A stretch of DNA of 38,657 nucleotides from Candidatus Gottesmanbacteria bacterium RIFCSPHIGHO2_01_FULL_40_15 (GTDB taxonomy: Bacteria > Patescibacteriota > Microgenomatia > 2-02-FULL-39-11): assembly GCA_001779115.1 (NCBI GenBank), contig MFJF01000006.1:359-39015 (forward strand), given 5' to 3'. Shown piece by piece: positions 14,367 through 22,367 of this stretch (within the stretch, counting starts at the first letter, position 1; the number at the start of each line of letters is the position of its first letter). The notes under the pieces are model-generated. The model saw only the letters and a list, made by a program, of their open reading frames with translations. It was not told where the DNA came from and searched no databases. The position numbers and the translations under genes are program-made.

Positions 14367-15425
14367 TCAAGACAAATTGACCAGTTTAAGAATTTCTCTT
14401 TTTTTAGACTCCGTCACCGTAACTGCCACAATTCCTTCATCAGGCTGGCCGTATATAACTACTGATCCCAAAGGTGCCAGAAGTATTGCCGGTAATCCGG
14501 CCAGATCTTCCTCGCCGGTAACTTCAACAATTCTTTTTTTGCCGTCTTTAATAAACCTTTCCAAAGCTGTTTTATAAACCCGGACAAGTTCGGTTGTGAT
14601 AAAACCGGCCGGATTTTCCGCTTTAATGATTTTATCTTTATAACTCTCTCGCCAAAATACTTCAGGAAATTCCAGGTCTTTCAAATTTTGATGGACTCTC
14701 ACTCTTTTGATATGGAAATCAACAACGGAAATATCCGGTTGCCGTCCTAATCTGTTCAAAAACAGTGTCGCCTCATCTCCGACTGCCGCAACAGACGTAA
14801 GATCCGGCAGCTTGATCTGCTCATTGACTGCTCTTTCGATTGTCACACTGCTGCCTTTGATGAGATTACCCAAAGGTTTTTTAAGCCTCAGCCGTAATTT
14901 ATCCGGGATTTTTCCCCCGTAAATAGAAAGTGAGGCAAAAACTCTTCCCCACCGGTCAATTTCTCCCATCCGGATACGGGTCGATGAAATTACCTTTTTA
15001 TCCTCCGCTATAACCAACGGCACTTCTTTTATCTCCAAAAGTCCAAATCCCAGTCTTTCCCGTTTTTTGTTAATCTTTTGGGCATTTGGCAGGGTTTGAA
15101 GAGTCACAACTAGTGCTTCAATATCATTTTTATCCAGTGTCGGCCCGTAAATATCATTAATTTCTACTATCTCCGCCCTTTTCAATAATTTTTCTCCGCT
15201 CAAAAACTCCACTAGTTCTTTTTTTCTCTCTTTATAATTTTTCCATTTTATTTGTAATTTGTTATTTGTTATTTGTAATTTTTTCTTTACAAAAGAATCA
15301 CTTGTTAAACCAATAATAACTCTTTCGCCTGACTTAAAAGATTCGGAAATAATGTAACGGTGCCCCTTATGAAGCCGGTCAAAGGTTCCGGCAATTGCCA
15401 CAGTCTTAAATTTATAATCTTTCAT
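14367..15425 (-). CDS. Fusion of phosphopantetheine adenylyltransferase-like and GTP-dependent dephospho-CoA kinase (DUF359) domains
   Basis: Residues 1-155 form a nucleotidyltransferase of the archaeal/eukaryotic phosphopantetheine adenylyltransferase type: GTFDRLHKGHR at 13-23 (GTFD and HxGH motifs) and the ISSTRIR motif near 146-152. Residues 170-352 match the DUF359 family, shown in archaea to be a GTP-dependent dephospho-CoA kinase: VGDEATLFLNRLGRQPDISVVDFHIKR (two adjacent motifs near 215-241), NPAGFIT, then TGEEDLAGLPAI and YGQPDEGIV. Together these would catalyse the last two steps of CoA synthesis in one chain. An in-frame insert at about 48-61 is encoded by an AT-rich micro-repeat (15250-15284). 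It sits 10 nt from glgA and 49 nt from the dockerin gene. Both domain calls are strong; joint activity is inferred. Confidence 0.87.
   Translation of the reverse strand: MKDYKFKTVAIAGTFDRLHKGHRYIISESFKSGERVIIGLTSDSFVKKKLQITNNKLQIKWKNYKERKKELVEFLSGEKLLKRAEIVEINDIYGPTLDKNDIEALVVTLQTLPNAQKINKKRERLGFGLLEIKEVPLVIAEDKKVISSTRIRMGEIDRWGRVFASLSIYGGKIPDKLRLRLKKPLGNLIKGSSVTIERAVNEQIKLPDLTSVAAVGDEATLFLNRLGRQPDISVVDFHIKRVRVHQNLKDLEFPEVFWRESYKDKIIKAENPAGFITTELVRVYKTALERFIKDGKKRIVEVTGEEDLAGLPAILLAPLGSVVIYGQPDEGIVAVTVTESKKREILKLVNLS
15250..15284. repeat. ATTTGTAATTTGTT micro-repeat inside a coding sequence
   Basis: Alternating TTTGTAATTTG and TTTGTTATTTG units run for about 35 nt. On the - strand they read in frame as KLQITNNKLQIK inside the CoA-synthesis fusion, between the nucleotide-binding motif and the next helix. 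The composition differs sharply from the surrounding gene, so this is probably an intergenic-type repeat tolerated within a surface loop. Confidence 0.6.
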
Positions 15426-15435
15426 TATCTTTCAT

Positions 15436-16884
15436 TTATTTTTGTCCGGATTCTCCATCCTTACTGCTTGACGCCAGTAATTTCTCATAAAGCCTGATAT
15501 AATCACGCGCGCTTTTCTTCCAGGAAAAATTTGTTCTTATGGCGGCTTCAACCATTTTTTTGTATTCTTCTTTCCTTTCGGACCAGATCTTAACAGCCCT
15601 GTCCATTGCTTTTCTCAAATTTGGGGCCGAATAATTCGTGTAAAGAAATCCGTTCACTCCGTCTTTTATTGAATCGGATAGACCGCCGACCCGGTGGGCT
15701 ACCGGCAGAGTACCGTAACCCATGGCGATCATTTGAATAAGTCCGCAGGGCTCATATTTTGACGGTATCAGCAGAAAGTCTGAAGATGCGTAAATCTGCT
15801 GTGCCAAACCCGTATCAAATACAAAATGACAGGATACCATTTCCGGATTAAATGAACACAAAAGTCTGTATTTTTCTTCCCATTCTTCTTTACCTGCTCC
15901 GAGGATTATAAACTGGTATTTTTTTATGGCCCCCTGATTTAACATTTGGTACATTACCTCAATCCCCTTCTGCTCAGGATCAAATCGTCCGATATAGGCA
16001 AATAATGGAATATTTCCTGATACTTTAAGACCCATCCGGTGCTGTATAAATCTTTTATTGTACCGTTTACCTGTTTCCCAATCATAAAAATGCTTTAAAA
16101 TCCCGTTATAAACAAATGGATATTTGACATATTTGGCGTGAAGAAGAGTTGAAAATGATATATCTATACCGTTCAATATGCCGTAAAGATCTTTTTTCCG
16201 AAGCCGTAAAATTCCGTCCAGTCCTGCCCCGAACTTCTCCTTTAAAATTTCCCTTGAGTAAGTCGGAGATACCGTATTAATAAGATCAGACTGTCTGATT
16301 GCTTCCGCAAGAAAATTAACCTGCCGATTTCCCTTTTTTGTTTTCTGGATTAAAGCCTCTGCTTTTGAAACACCCAGCTTGTCAAGAATGATCTCATTCG
16401 TCTCACCTTGATAAGAAAGGTTATGGATTGTCAGGATTGTCTTAATTTCTAAACCGTAATTTTTTATAAGAAGCGGAATAAGTCCCGTATGAAGATCATT
16501 AATGTGAATAATTTGCGGACGGAAACTAATTTTCCTCTTTTTTATTGCCTCAATAATTGCTTTATTGAAAAAAGCATAAGTATCGGGAAACTTGCTTTCA
16601 TTTAAATAACGGTTGTTTTTGAACAAATATACCGGAACCCGGGTAATCGGATGGGCAACCCGGAGAATTGTTACCTGTTCATCGCGGCCGTCATATGTCA
16701 CATGAAATTTATTCACTTCATATTTTCTGACCATCCGCAAATGAAGCGCTCGATAGTAAGGTAGAGCGATTCTGATTTCAACACCAAGTTCTCTCAGAGC
16801 TCCGGGCAACGAACTGGCCACATCTCCGAGTCCGCCAACTTTTAAAAACGGATCAAGTTCCCAAACAACAAATAGTACTCTCAT
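15436..16884 (-). CDS. glgA: Glycogen/starch synthase (GT5)
   Basis: This is a full-length (482 aa) GT5 enzyme, which extends alpha-1,4-glucan from ADP-glucose. The N-terminal sugar-nucleotide motif KVGGLGDV is at 15-22. IHINDLHTGLIPL and LTIHNLSYQGE are typical of the acceptor domain. The C-terminal Rossmann domain has YIGRFDPEQKGIEV and PSKYEPCGLIQMIAMGYGTLPV, the GT5 signature with the catalytic Glu. It starts 24 nt after the GT4 gene and ends 10 nt before the CoA fusion gene, so all are probably co-transcribed. No branching enzyme or ADP-glucose pyrophosphorylase gene is in the window, so the product could be storage glucan or a surface glucan. Confidence 0.9.
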   Translation of the reverse strand: MRVLFVVWELDPFLKVGGLGDVASSLPGALRELGVEIRIALPYYRALHLRMVRKYEVNKFHVTYDGRDEQVTILRVAHPITRVPVYLFKNNRYLNESKFPDTYAFFNKAIIEAIKKRKISFRPQIIHINDLHTGLIPLLIKNYGLEIKTILTIHNLSYQGETNEIILDKLGVSKAEALIQKTKKGNRQVNFLAEAIRQSDLINTVSPTYSREILKEKFGAGLDGILRLRKKDLYGILNGIDISFSTLLHAKYVKYPFVYNGILKHFYDWETGKRYNKRFIQHRMGLKVSGNIPLFAYIGRFDPEQKGIEVMYQMLNQGAIKKYQFIILGAGKEEWEEKYRLLCSFNPEMVSCHFVFDTGLAQQIYASSDFLLIPSKYEPCGLIQMIAMGYGTLPVAHRVGGLSDSIKDGVNGFLYTNYSAPNLRKAMDRAVKIWSERKEEYKKMVEAAIRTNFSWKKSARDYIRLYEKLLASSSKDGESGQK

Positions 16885-16908
16885 ATACCTTCATTCATGG
16901 GGGCGGGG

Positions 16909-17958
16909 TTATTTTCCAAGAATTTTTTTATAAACAGATTCATAACCCGATACCATAGTCTCTTTGGAAAACTTCTCAATCACTCTTGCCCGGCAGTCTC
17001 CCCTTTGAATCCTGTCTATTTCATAAACCGCATGGACAAAGCCATCTGCTCCGCTTGCCGGATCAACAACATATCCCGTCTTGCCGTCTTCTATTACTTC
17101 AGATACTGATCCCATATTATAAGCGACTACCGGCGTACCGCAAATCATTGACTCTATCATCACCAGACCAAACGGCTCATGCCAGGAAATCGGAAAAAGT
17201 GTGCAGTACGCATTACCGTATAATCCGTCAAGAGTTTTATGGGTCAGTTCTCCGACAAAATTAACCTGTTTTCCGTCAATCCAGGGCTTAACCTCTCTTT
17301 CAAAAAAAGGTACATCTACCGGATCTATTGCCGCAGCAATAACCAGCTGGCGTTTAACTCTTTTTGCCACCTCAATTGCCAATCCCGGTCCTTTTTTCTC
17401 CGTAATTCTTCCTACCCAGAGTAAATAATCACCTCTCGGTTTTTCAACATAAGTATATTCAGATACATCCAATCCGTTATAGACGGTTCCAATAAAATTC
17501 AAGTCAGGCAACCCTTTTCTTTGGTTATCGGAAATGGAAATAAAAGGTTGTTTCTTATGTGTTTCAAGAATCCGCCGCTTCTCTTCAGGCACTTCCCCGG
17601 GATAAAACGACCCGTGCATGGTATGGACCACCGGTGTCTTAACCAGTTCAGCCAAAAACATGGGAATATATTGGGCATGGTTATGGATAAGCTCAAATTC
17701 ACCTGCTCTTCGGAAACACTCCCTGAAATGAAGAAGCGGCATCAAAGCGCTTCCCTTAGCCAGTCCGCTGTTTCCCAGTTCCTCAGCGAATACGCTGACC
17801 AGTTTGGCGCGTGTTTGGCTGTCGCCGGTCGCAAATAAAGTAACATCGTGGCCACGCTCGACCAATCCGTCAGCCAAAAGGGAAACAATTTTTTCCGTAC
17901 CTCCGTAAGCCTTGGGCGGAACCGATAAATAAGGAGGAGCCAAAAGTGCTATTTTCAT
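16909..17958 (-). CDS. GT4 family glycosyltransferase
   Basis: A 349-residue GT-B fold retaining glycosyltransferase. The N-terminal domain starts MKIALLAPPY with KAYGGTEKIVSLLADGL, the glycine-rich loop typical of a GT4 subgroup. In the C-terminal domain the nucleotide-sugar site is HEPFGLVMIESMICGTPVVAY (EPFG plus the second Glu of the E-x7-E motif). YLLWVGRITEKKGPGLAIEVAK opens that domain. It is closely similar in layout to the gene at 19934 (same QRKGLPDLN/QRKGFSDLN segment), so the two are paralogs flanking the kinase and sortase genes. It heads the - strand run and has a TATACT 9 nt upstream. Donor and acceptor cannot be predicted. Confidence 0.88.
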   Translation of the reverse strand: MKIALLAPPYLSVPPKAYGGTEKIVSLLADGLVERGHDVTLFATGDSQTRAKLVSVFAEELGNSGLAKGSALMPLLHFRECFRRAGEFELIHNHAQYIPMFLAELVKTPVVHTMHGSFYPGEVPEEKRRILETHKKQPFISISDNQRKGLPDLNFIGTVYNGLDVSEYTYVEKPRGDYLLWVGRITEKKGPGLAIEVAKRVKRQLVIAAAIDPVDVPFFEREVKPWIDGKQVNFVGELTHKTLDGLYGNAYCTLFPISWHEPFGLVMIESMICGTPVVAYNMGSVSEVIEDGKTGYVVDPASGADGFVHAVYEIDRIQRGDCRARVIEKFSKETMVSGYESVYKKILGK

Positions 17959-17967
17959 CCTGAACTT

Positions 17968-17973
17968 AGTATA
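17968..17973 (-). promoter_or_regulatory. -10 box for the GT4-glgA run
   Basis: TATACT on the - strand lies 9 nt before the ATG at 17958. No convincing -35 is seen. It probably drives the run down to 11617. Confidence 0.4.
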
Positions 17974-18057
17974 ACTAAAAAAACATTATCTATAAAGGAA
18001 GAATCTCTTCACCAAAATAAATTGGAATATTCAAATAAGGTTATCATTAATGTAAAA

Positions 18058-18088
18058 TTAACCTGACTTATCCATTAAAATATATAAT
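18058..18088 (+). promoter_or_regulatory. Promoter of the histidine kinase gene (leaderless type)
   Basis: A perfect TATAAT (18083-18088) lies 6 nt before the ATG at 18095. A weak TTAACC (18058-18063) is 19 nt upstream of it. No Shine-Dalgarno sequence is seen. Confidence 0.5.
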
Positions 18089-18094
18089 AATCGC

Positions 18095-19132
18095 ATGACT
18101 GATAAGACTTTATTTTATGAGGCGTTCAAACAGGCCGATGACGGTATCTTCATCACCGATTCCGACGGGTTGATAAGATACGCCAATCCCGCTTTCGAAA
18201 AGATTACCGGTTTTTCTTTAAAAGAGGCCCGTGGAAAAACACCCAGAATAATAAAATCCGGCTATCATTCACTGAAATATTATCAGTCCATGTGGACAAA
18301 AATTCTTTCCGGAAAGATGCACCGATCCAGGGTCATTAATCGGCGCAAAAACGGCCGCATTTTTTACGCGGACCACACTGTCTCTCCTATCAAGGACAAA
18401 AACGGCCGGGTAGTGTACTTTATCGGTATCTGGAAGGATATTACCAAACAGGTCAAACTGGAGAAGGTCAAGGATGAATTTATTTCTGCGGCCAGCCATG
18501 AACTGAAAACGCCGTTGACAAGCCTCAAAGCATATTCACAACTGTTGAAATTGCAGCTTGAAAAAAAGGGTGATCGCCGGACATTTATCCTATCGGAAAA
18601 AATAAATGACCGGTTAAACCATCTGATGAAATTAGTCAAAGCCTTATTGAATACGGAAAAACTTCAGGAAGGTAAATTACAGCTGGATAAAAGAACATTC
18701 GGACTTCTGCCGCTCCTTAAGGAAGTCAGGATGGAATTAAACGCTGTCTATCCCAAAAGAAAAATCAATTTTCCCAAGTCTAAAATCAGTGTATATGCGG
18801 ACAGGATAAGGTTATCGGAAGTAATTACCAACCTGCTTTCAAATGCCGTTAAATATTCACCCGATAACAAAAAAATTGACATCACTGCAGAAGTTGTGAA
18901 AGATGAGGTTGTAATCAGCATCAGAGATCAGGGTCCGGGCATTCCTGAAAACGAAAGGGCGAAAATATTTCGCCGGTTTTATAAAATTCGAAACGCAAAA
19001 TACGATAATAATTCCGGTTTCGGACTGGGCCTTTATATTTCAGCCGAGATCGTTAAAAGCCATGGCGGCAGGATCTGGGTAGAAAACAATAAGGAAATAG
19101 GTTCAAAATTCTGCTTCACTTTACCCGGATAA
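18095..19132 (+). CDS. Soluble PAS-domain sensor histidine kinase
   Basis: A PAS sensor domain occupies about residues 8-118 (GIFITDSDGLIRYANPAFEKITG, ending GIWKDITKQ). HisKA follows with the phospho-acceptor in SHELKTPL (His 135), then a HATPase_c domain with the N box (NLLSNAVKYS), G1 (DQGPGIPE), F box (FRRFYK) and G2 (GFGLGLYIS). There is no transmembrane segment, so it senses a cytoplasmic cue, perhaps via a PAS-bound ligand. No response regulator gene is adjacent, making it an orphan in this window. It is transcribed divergently from the GT4 run and precedes a sortase gene by 58 nt. It has the length (345 aa) of a complete kinase. Confidence 0.93.
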   Translation: MTDKTLFYEAFKQADDGIFITDSDGLIRYANPAFEKITGFSLKEARGKTPRIIKSGYHSLKYYQSMWTKILSGKMHRSRVINRRKNGRIFYADHTVSPIKDKNGRVVYFIGIWKDITKQVKLEKVKDEFISAASHELKTPLTSLKAYSQLLKLQLEKKGDRRTFILSEKINDRLNHLMKLVKALLNTEKLQEGKLQLDKRTFGLLPLLKEVRMELNAVYPKRKINFPKSKISVYADRIRLSEVITNLLSNAVKYSPDNKKIDITAEVVKDEVVISIRDQGPGIPENERAKIFRRFYKIRNAKYDNNSGFGLGLYISAEIVKSHGGRIWVENNKEIGSKFCFTLPG

Positions 19133-19150
19133 ACTTTCTTATATGCCGGT

Positions 19151-19180
19151 TTGTTATATTTAGTGGATTTCAGCTATAAT
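19151..19180 (+). promoter_or_regulatory. Promoter of the sortase gene at 19191
   Basis: TTGTTA (19151-19156), an 18-nt spacer and a perfect TATAAT (19175-19180) lie 10 nt before the ATG at 19191. The predicted leader is only 3-4 nt. Confidence 0.55.
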
Positions 19181-19190
19181 ACAGAGCCTT

Positions 19191-19889
19191 ATGGCAATCC
19201 ATATGAAAAAAAGCGGAATTATATACGCGCATATTCAGGAAAAACAAAAACTGTCAGTTAATGGTATAAAAATATTTTTTATCTTACTGATAATGTTTTT
19301 TATCTGGACAAACCAAACCCGGATAGCCGGTTCAAAAAATCAGCAGAATAAAAGTATCGTTGCCCGGTTGGTCCGGTTAGCTGTTTCAAATACGCCCACT
19401 CCTTCTCCTACAATTACACCCTCTCCTACTCCCACACCGACACCTGTCTTTCTTCCGTCAAGACTTATTATTGAAAAGTTGGGTATTGATGCGCAAATCG
19501 AGTTTGTGGGAGCCGATGAAAACGGCAAAATGGAAAATCCGTCACAATGGAATACGGTTGGCTGGTATAAAATCGGACCGGTACCGGGTCAACATGGTAA
19601 TTCTGTCATCGCCGGCCATCTTGATACAAATTTGGGTAAACCGGCGGTATTTTATAATTTGGAGAATCTGGAAACTGGGGATATCATTCAGGTTCTGAAA
19701 ATGAACCAAAGCTCAGTTACCTTTCAGGTAACAGGTAAGGAAATTTTTCCATATGACCAGGTACCTGTTGATAACATTTTTATGTCTGATGATAAATCTA
19801 AATTAATTCTCATTACCTGTAATGGCCAATATTTCCGCAATTTAAAAAGCTACTCTCATCGCCTGGCAGTTATATCGGAATTAATCTAA
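19191..19889 (+). CDS. Sortase, class F-like
   Basis: A membrane anchor at about residues 26-40 is followed by a PT-rich linker (68-85) and a sortase domain. The catalytic triad is visible: His 143 in SVIAGHLD, Cys 210 in LILITCNG and Arg 224 in YSHRLAV. The AGHLD motif and the WYKIGPVPGQHGNSVI lead-in are typical of the small actinobacterial-type class F sortases. Such enzymes cut a sorting signal and transfer the protein to a surface nucleophile. No LPxTG-tailed substrate is in the window. An alternative ATG at 19203 is possible, but the promoter fits both. The G-rich repeat at 19892 follows the stop codon. Confidence 0.88.
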   Translation: MAIHMKKSGIIYAHIQEKQKLSVNGIKIFFILLIMFFIWTNQTRIAGSKNQQNKSIVARLVRLAVSNTPTPSPTITPSPTPTPTPVFLPSRLIIEKLGIDAQIEFVGADENGKMENPSQWNTVGWYKIGPVPGQHGNSVIAGHLDTNLGKPAVFYNLENLETGDIIQVLKMNQSSVTFQVTGKEIFPYDQVPVDNIFMSDDKSKLILITCNGQYFRNLKSYSHRLAVISELI

Positions 19890-19891
19890 AC

Positions 19892-19906
19892 GGGACGGGG
19901 GTAGAA
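19892..19906 (+). repeat. GGGACGGGGGTAGAA motif, copy 2
   Basis: Identical to 4595-4609 and again placed directly after a TAA stop (3 nt). It lies between convergent genes, so it may mark a transcript 3' end. Confidence 0.45.
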
Positions 19907-19933
19907 TTAATTATTATAACAATCTGAAACACC

Positions 19934-20995
19934 TCAAATTTTCTTCAGTGCTTCCTCATATCCCTTGACCATTTTCTCAACCGTAAAATTCTCCATTACA
20001 TGGCTCCGGCAGTCCTGCCGTTTGATTGAGCCAATTTTCCCGACCGCTTCAATCATACCGACTTCATTATTACTATCTATAACAAAACCGGTCTTCCCGT
20101 CGACTACAACTTCCGGAATTGCTCCGTTTGAAAAAGCAACTACCGGTGTCCCGCAGGCCATCGCCTCAATCATTACCAGTCCGAAAGGCTCCTCCCAGAC
20201 TATCGGAAACAAAAAAACTTTGGCATTCTGGTACATCTCCACCTTCCTATAAAACTCCAACTCCTTATGCCAGACTATCTGCTTCCCGTCGATCTCTTTT
20301 TTCAGCTCTTCAAAATAATCCTCATCCCTTATTTTCCCTGACAAATAAAGCTTCATACCGAGCTTTTTGGCCACTCTTATGGCCGCTCCCTGGTTTTTAT
20401 GCCGGCCGATTGTTCCCAGCATCAGAAGATATTCCCCTTTTGGAATCGGATTAAAAGTATATTTCTCAGTATCCACGCAATTGTAAACCGTCGCCAGGTA
20501 ATTCAGATCAGAAAATCCTTTCCTTTGGGCATTGCTGATGGTTACAACATGAGTTTTAGATTCCTCAAAAAGATGCGCCAGTTCGGGAAAAAGAGGCAGA
20601 TGCATCACATTGATAAAAGGCTTTTCCAGCATCTTAGTAAGCGGCAAAAAAACAGCCTCGCCCCGCATATTATTCAATATCACATCATATTCATCTTTCA
20701 AATCGATTAGCTTCTGCATAACTTCGGCCAAATTGACATTTTCTTTGCGAAGCCGCCTTGATGCCTCAATCTCCTCACTCTCGGCTCCCGCTCTGCCTGC
20801 TCCGATAGATTTATTACCCTGCCCTATCTCTATCAGCCGGTATTTTCCCCCTAATGACCCCCTGGCAGCCAAAAGAATTACCTCATGCCCCAAATCAGCT
20901 AATCCCTTAGCCTGATAATAGGCAATCCACTCCGTTCCGCCCTGCCTTGGAGGCGGCACCGGTAAAACAACGGATCCTAATATTGCGATTCGCAT
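19934..20995 (-). CDS. GT4 family glycosyltransferase
   Basis: A 353-residue GT-B enzyme starting MRIAILGSVVLPVPPPRQGGTEW with the N-terminal glycine-rich loop. The C-terminal donor site is EEPFGLVMIEAMACGTPVVAF. MLGTIGRHKNQGAAIRVAK opens the second domain. It is paralogous to the gene at 16909 but has a longer charged insert in the N-terminal domain (residues 55-95, GNKSIGAGRAGAESEEIEAS region). A TATACT lies 10 nt upstream of the start. The next gene upstream (21052) is also a GT4, 56 nt away, and a WecG/TagA enzyme follows, suggesting a surface polysaccharide or glycolipid set. Specificity is not predictable. Confidence 0.88.
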   Translation of the reverse strand: MRIAILGSVVLPVPPPRQGGTEWIAYYQAKGLADLGHEVILLAARGSLGGKYRLIEIGQGNKSIGAGRAGAESEEIEASRRLRKENVNLAEVMQKLIDLKDEYDVILNNMRGEAVFLPLTKMLEKPFINVMHLPLFPELAHLFEESKTHVVTISNAQRKGFSDLNYLATVYNCVDTEKYTFNPIPKGEYLLMLGTIGRHKNQGAAIRVAKKLGMKLYLSGKIRDEDYFEELKKEIDGKQIVWHKELEFYRKVEMYQNAKVFLFPIVWEEPFGLVMIEAMACGTPVVAFSNGAIPEVVVDGKTGFVIDSNNEVGMIEAVGKIGSIKRQDCRSHVMENFTVEKMVKGYEEALKKI

Positions 20996-21005
20996 ATTAA
21001 TAAAA

Positions 21006-21011
21006 AGTATA
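21006..21011 (-). promoter_or_regulatory. -10 box of the GT4 gene at 20995
   Basis: TATACT on the - strand, 10 nt before the ATG at 20995, suggests that this gene has its own promoter in the gap after the upstream GT4 gene. Confidence 0.35.
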
Positions 21012-21051
21012 TAGTAAATAATTCAGGGGGAAAATAGGAATCAGAAAAAAG

Positions 21052-22263
21052 TTATCCTATCTTCAATTGCTTGTGCTTGGGTCCGTGGTTGTTTTTAACT
21101 TTGGGAAAATGGGCAAAACGCATATACATCAGGATGAATTTATGGGCAATAGTTTGCCAGGAAAATCTTGATTCAACAATCTTTCTGGCATTTTCTCCCA
21201 TTTTAATTCTTTTTTCTTCATTACTCAAAAGCTTATTAACTTTTTGGGCAATTTGGGAAGCGTTTTTCGGACGGACGAAATATCCGTTGACTCCGTCTTT
21301 AACGGCCAGGGGTATCCCTCCTTTTCTGGTAACCACCACCGGCGTTTTACAGGCCATCGCTTCAAGAATAACCAGTCCCAAAGGCTCATCCCAAACGGAA
21401 GGCACTACTAATACATCGGCCCGGTTATAAAACTTATTAATGCCGGCTTTCTCCCCCAAATGTCCGATAAAATGGACATTATTTAGCTTTAAATCTTTGG
21501 CTTTTTTCTCCAAATGTTTCCTTTCCGGACCCTCACCGATAATAACCACTTCAGCATTAATTTTTTTGGCTGCCGCAATCAAATAACGTACTCCTTTATA
21601 GGCAGTCAGCTTTCCGGCAAAAAGAACTACGTTTTTATCCTTAAGTTTGTATTTCGTATCAATGTCCGATGTATCCAGATTGGGATTGAATTTTTTAATG
21701 TCGACCCCGCCGGGAATAACCCTTACCTGTGATCTGAATTCATCCCCAAACACCTGAAACAGCCACTCTTTAGTCCAAAAAGAATTGGGTACGATCCTTC
21801 TGGCCCGCCTCAATGCGTCGCTGGTTAATGCGTGAAATCGTTTGTCTTTTTGAAGTGTGGGCAACTCTGACCCGTGTATTGATATGATATAGGGAATCTG
21901 GTAAATGCTTTTGACAAGTCTGGCTGTCCAGGATAAGGGGAAAGCATGATGGACATGGATAATATTTGGAGAAAAATCCTCAACCGCCGTCGTGATTGAA
22001 TTTAGCATCTCCTCGTAATGCCGGACCATTGCGCTGTTTTCTATCTCTGTATATAAAGTACATTTAGGCCATTCCGGATGCCCCGTAAAAGCAACTTTCA
22101 TAGTGGTATTTAACGGATATAGCTTTACGTTGGGAACATCCCGGTCATCGGGAGCGACCATTGCGACATTAAAGTGCCTGCCGACTTCGCTGGCTAAATA
22201 TCTGGCGTACGTCCCCGATCCTGAACCCCACAGAGGAAAAGTTTGCAGGAATAATATTCTCAT
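21052..22263 (-). CDS. GT4 family glycosyltransferase
   Basis: A 403-residue GT-B glycosyltransferase. The N-terminus has GSGSGTYARYLASEVGRH, and IIHVHHAFPLSW and ISIHGSELP follow. The donor domain begins NVVLFAGKLTAYKGVRYLIAAAK and carries DEPLGLVILEAMACKTPVVV. This arrangement is like the PimA/WsaF-type GT4 enzymes that build glycolipids or polysaccharide backbones. The C-terminal tail is basic (KNNHGPKHKQLKIG), which could favour contact with anionic lipid. It is not a close paralog of the other two GT4 genes here. The acceptor is unknown. Confidence 0.88.
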   Translation of the reverse strand: MRILFLQTFPLWGSGSGTYARYLASEVGRHFNVAMVAPDDRDVPNVKLYPLNTTMKVAFTGHPEWPKCTLYTEIENSAMVRHYEEMLNSITTAVEDFSPNIIHVHHAFPLSWTARLVKSIYQIPYIISIHGSELPTLQKDKRFHALTSDALRRARRIVPNSFWTKEWLFQVFGDEFRSQVRVIPGGVDIKKFNPNLDTSDIDTKYKLKDKNVVLFAGKLTAYKGVRYLIAAAKKINAEVVIIGEGPERKHLEKKAKDLKLNNVHFIGHLGEKAGINKFYNRADVLVVPSVWDEPLGLVILEAMACKTPVVVTRKGGIPLAVKDGVNGYFVRPKNASQIAQKVNKLLSNEEKRIKMGENARKIVESRFSWQTIAHKFILMYMRFAHFPKVKNNHGPKHKQLKIG

Positions 22264-22367
22264 GGGTGTTATTATTAATAAATTCCCCCAATTTTAATTG
22301 ATAGCCTTTTATAAAAGCAAATTGAAGGACTGTAATACAATGAAAAATAGCATTCCAACGGCTTTTT

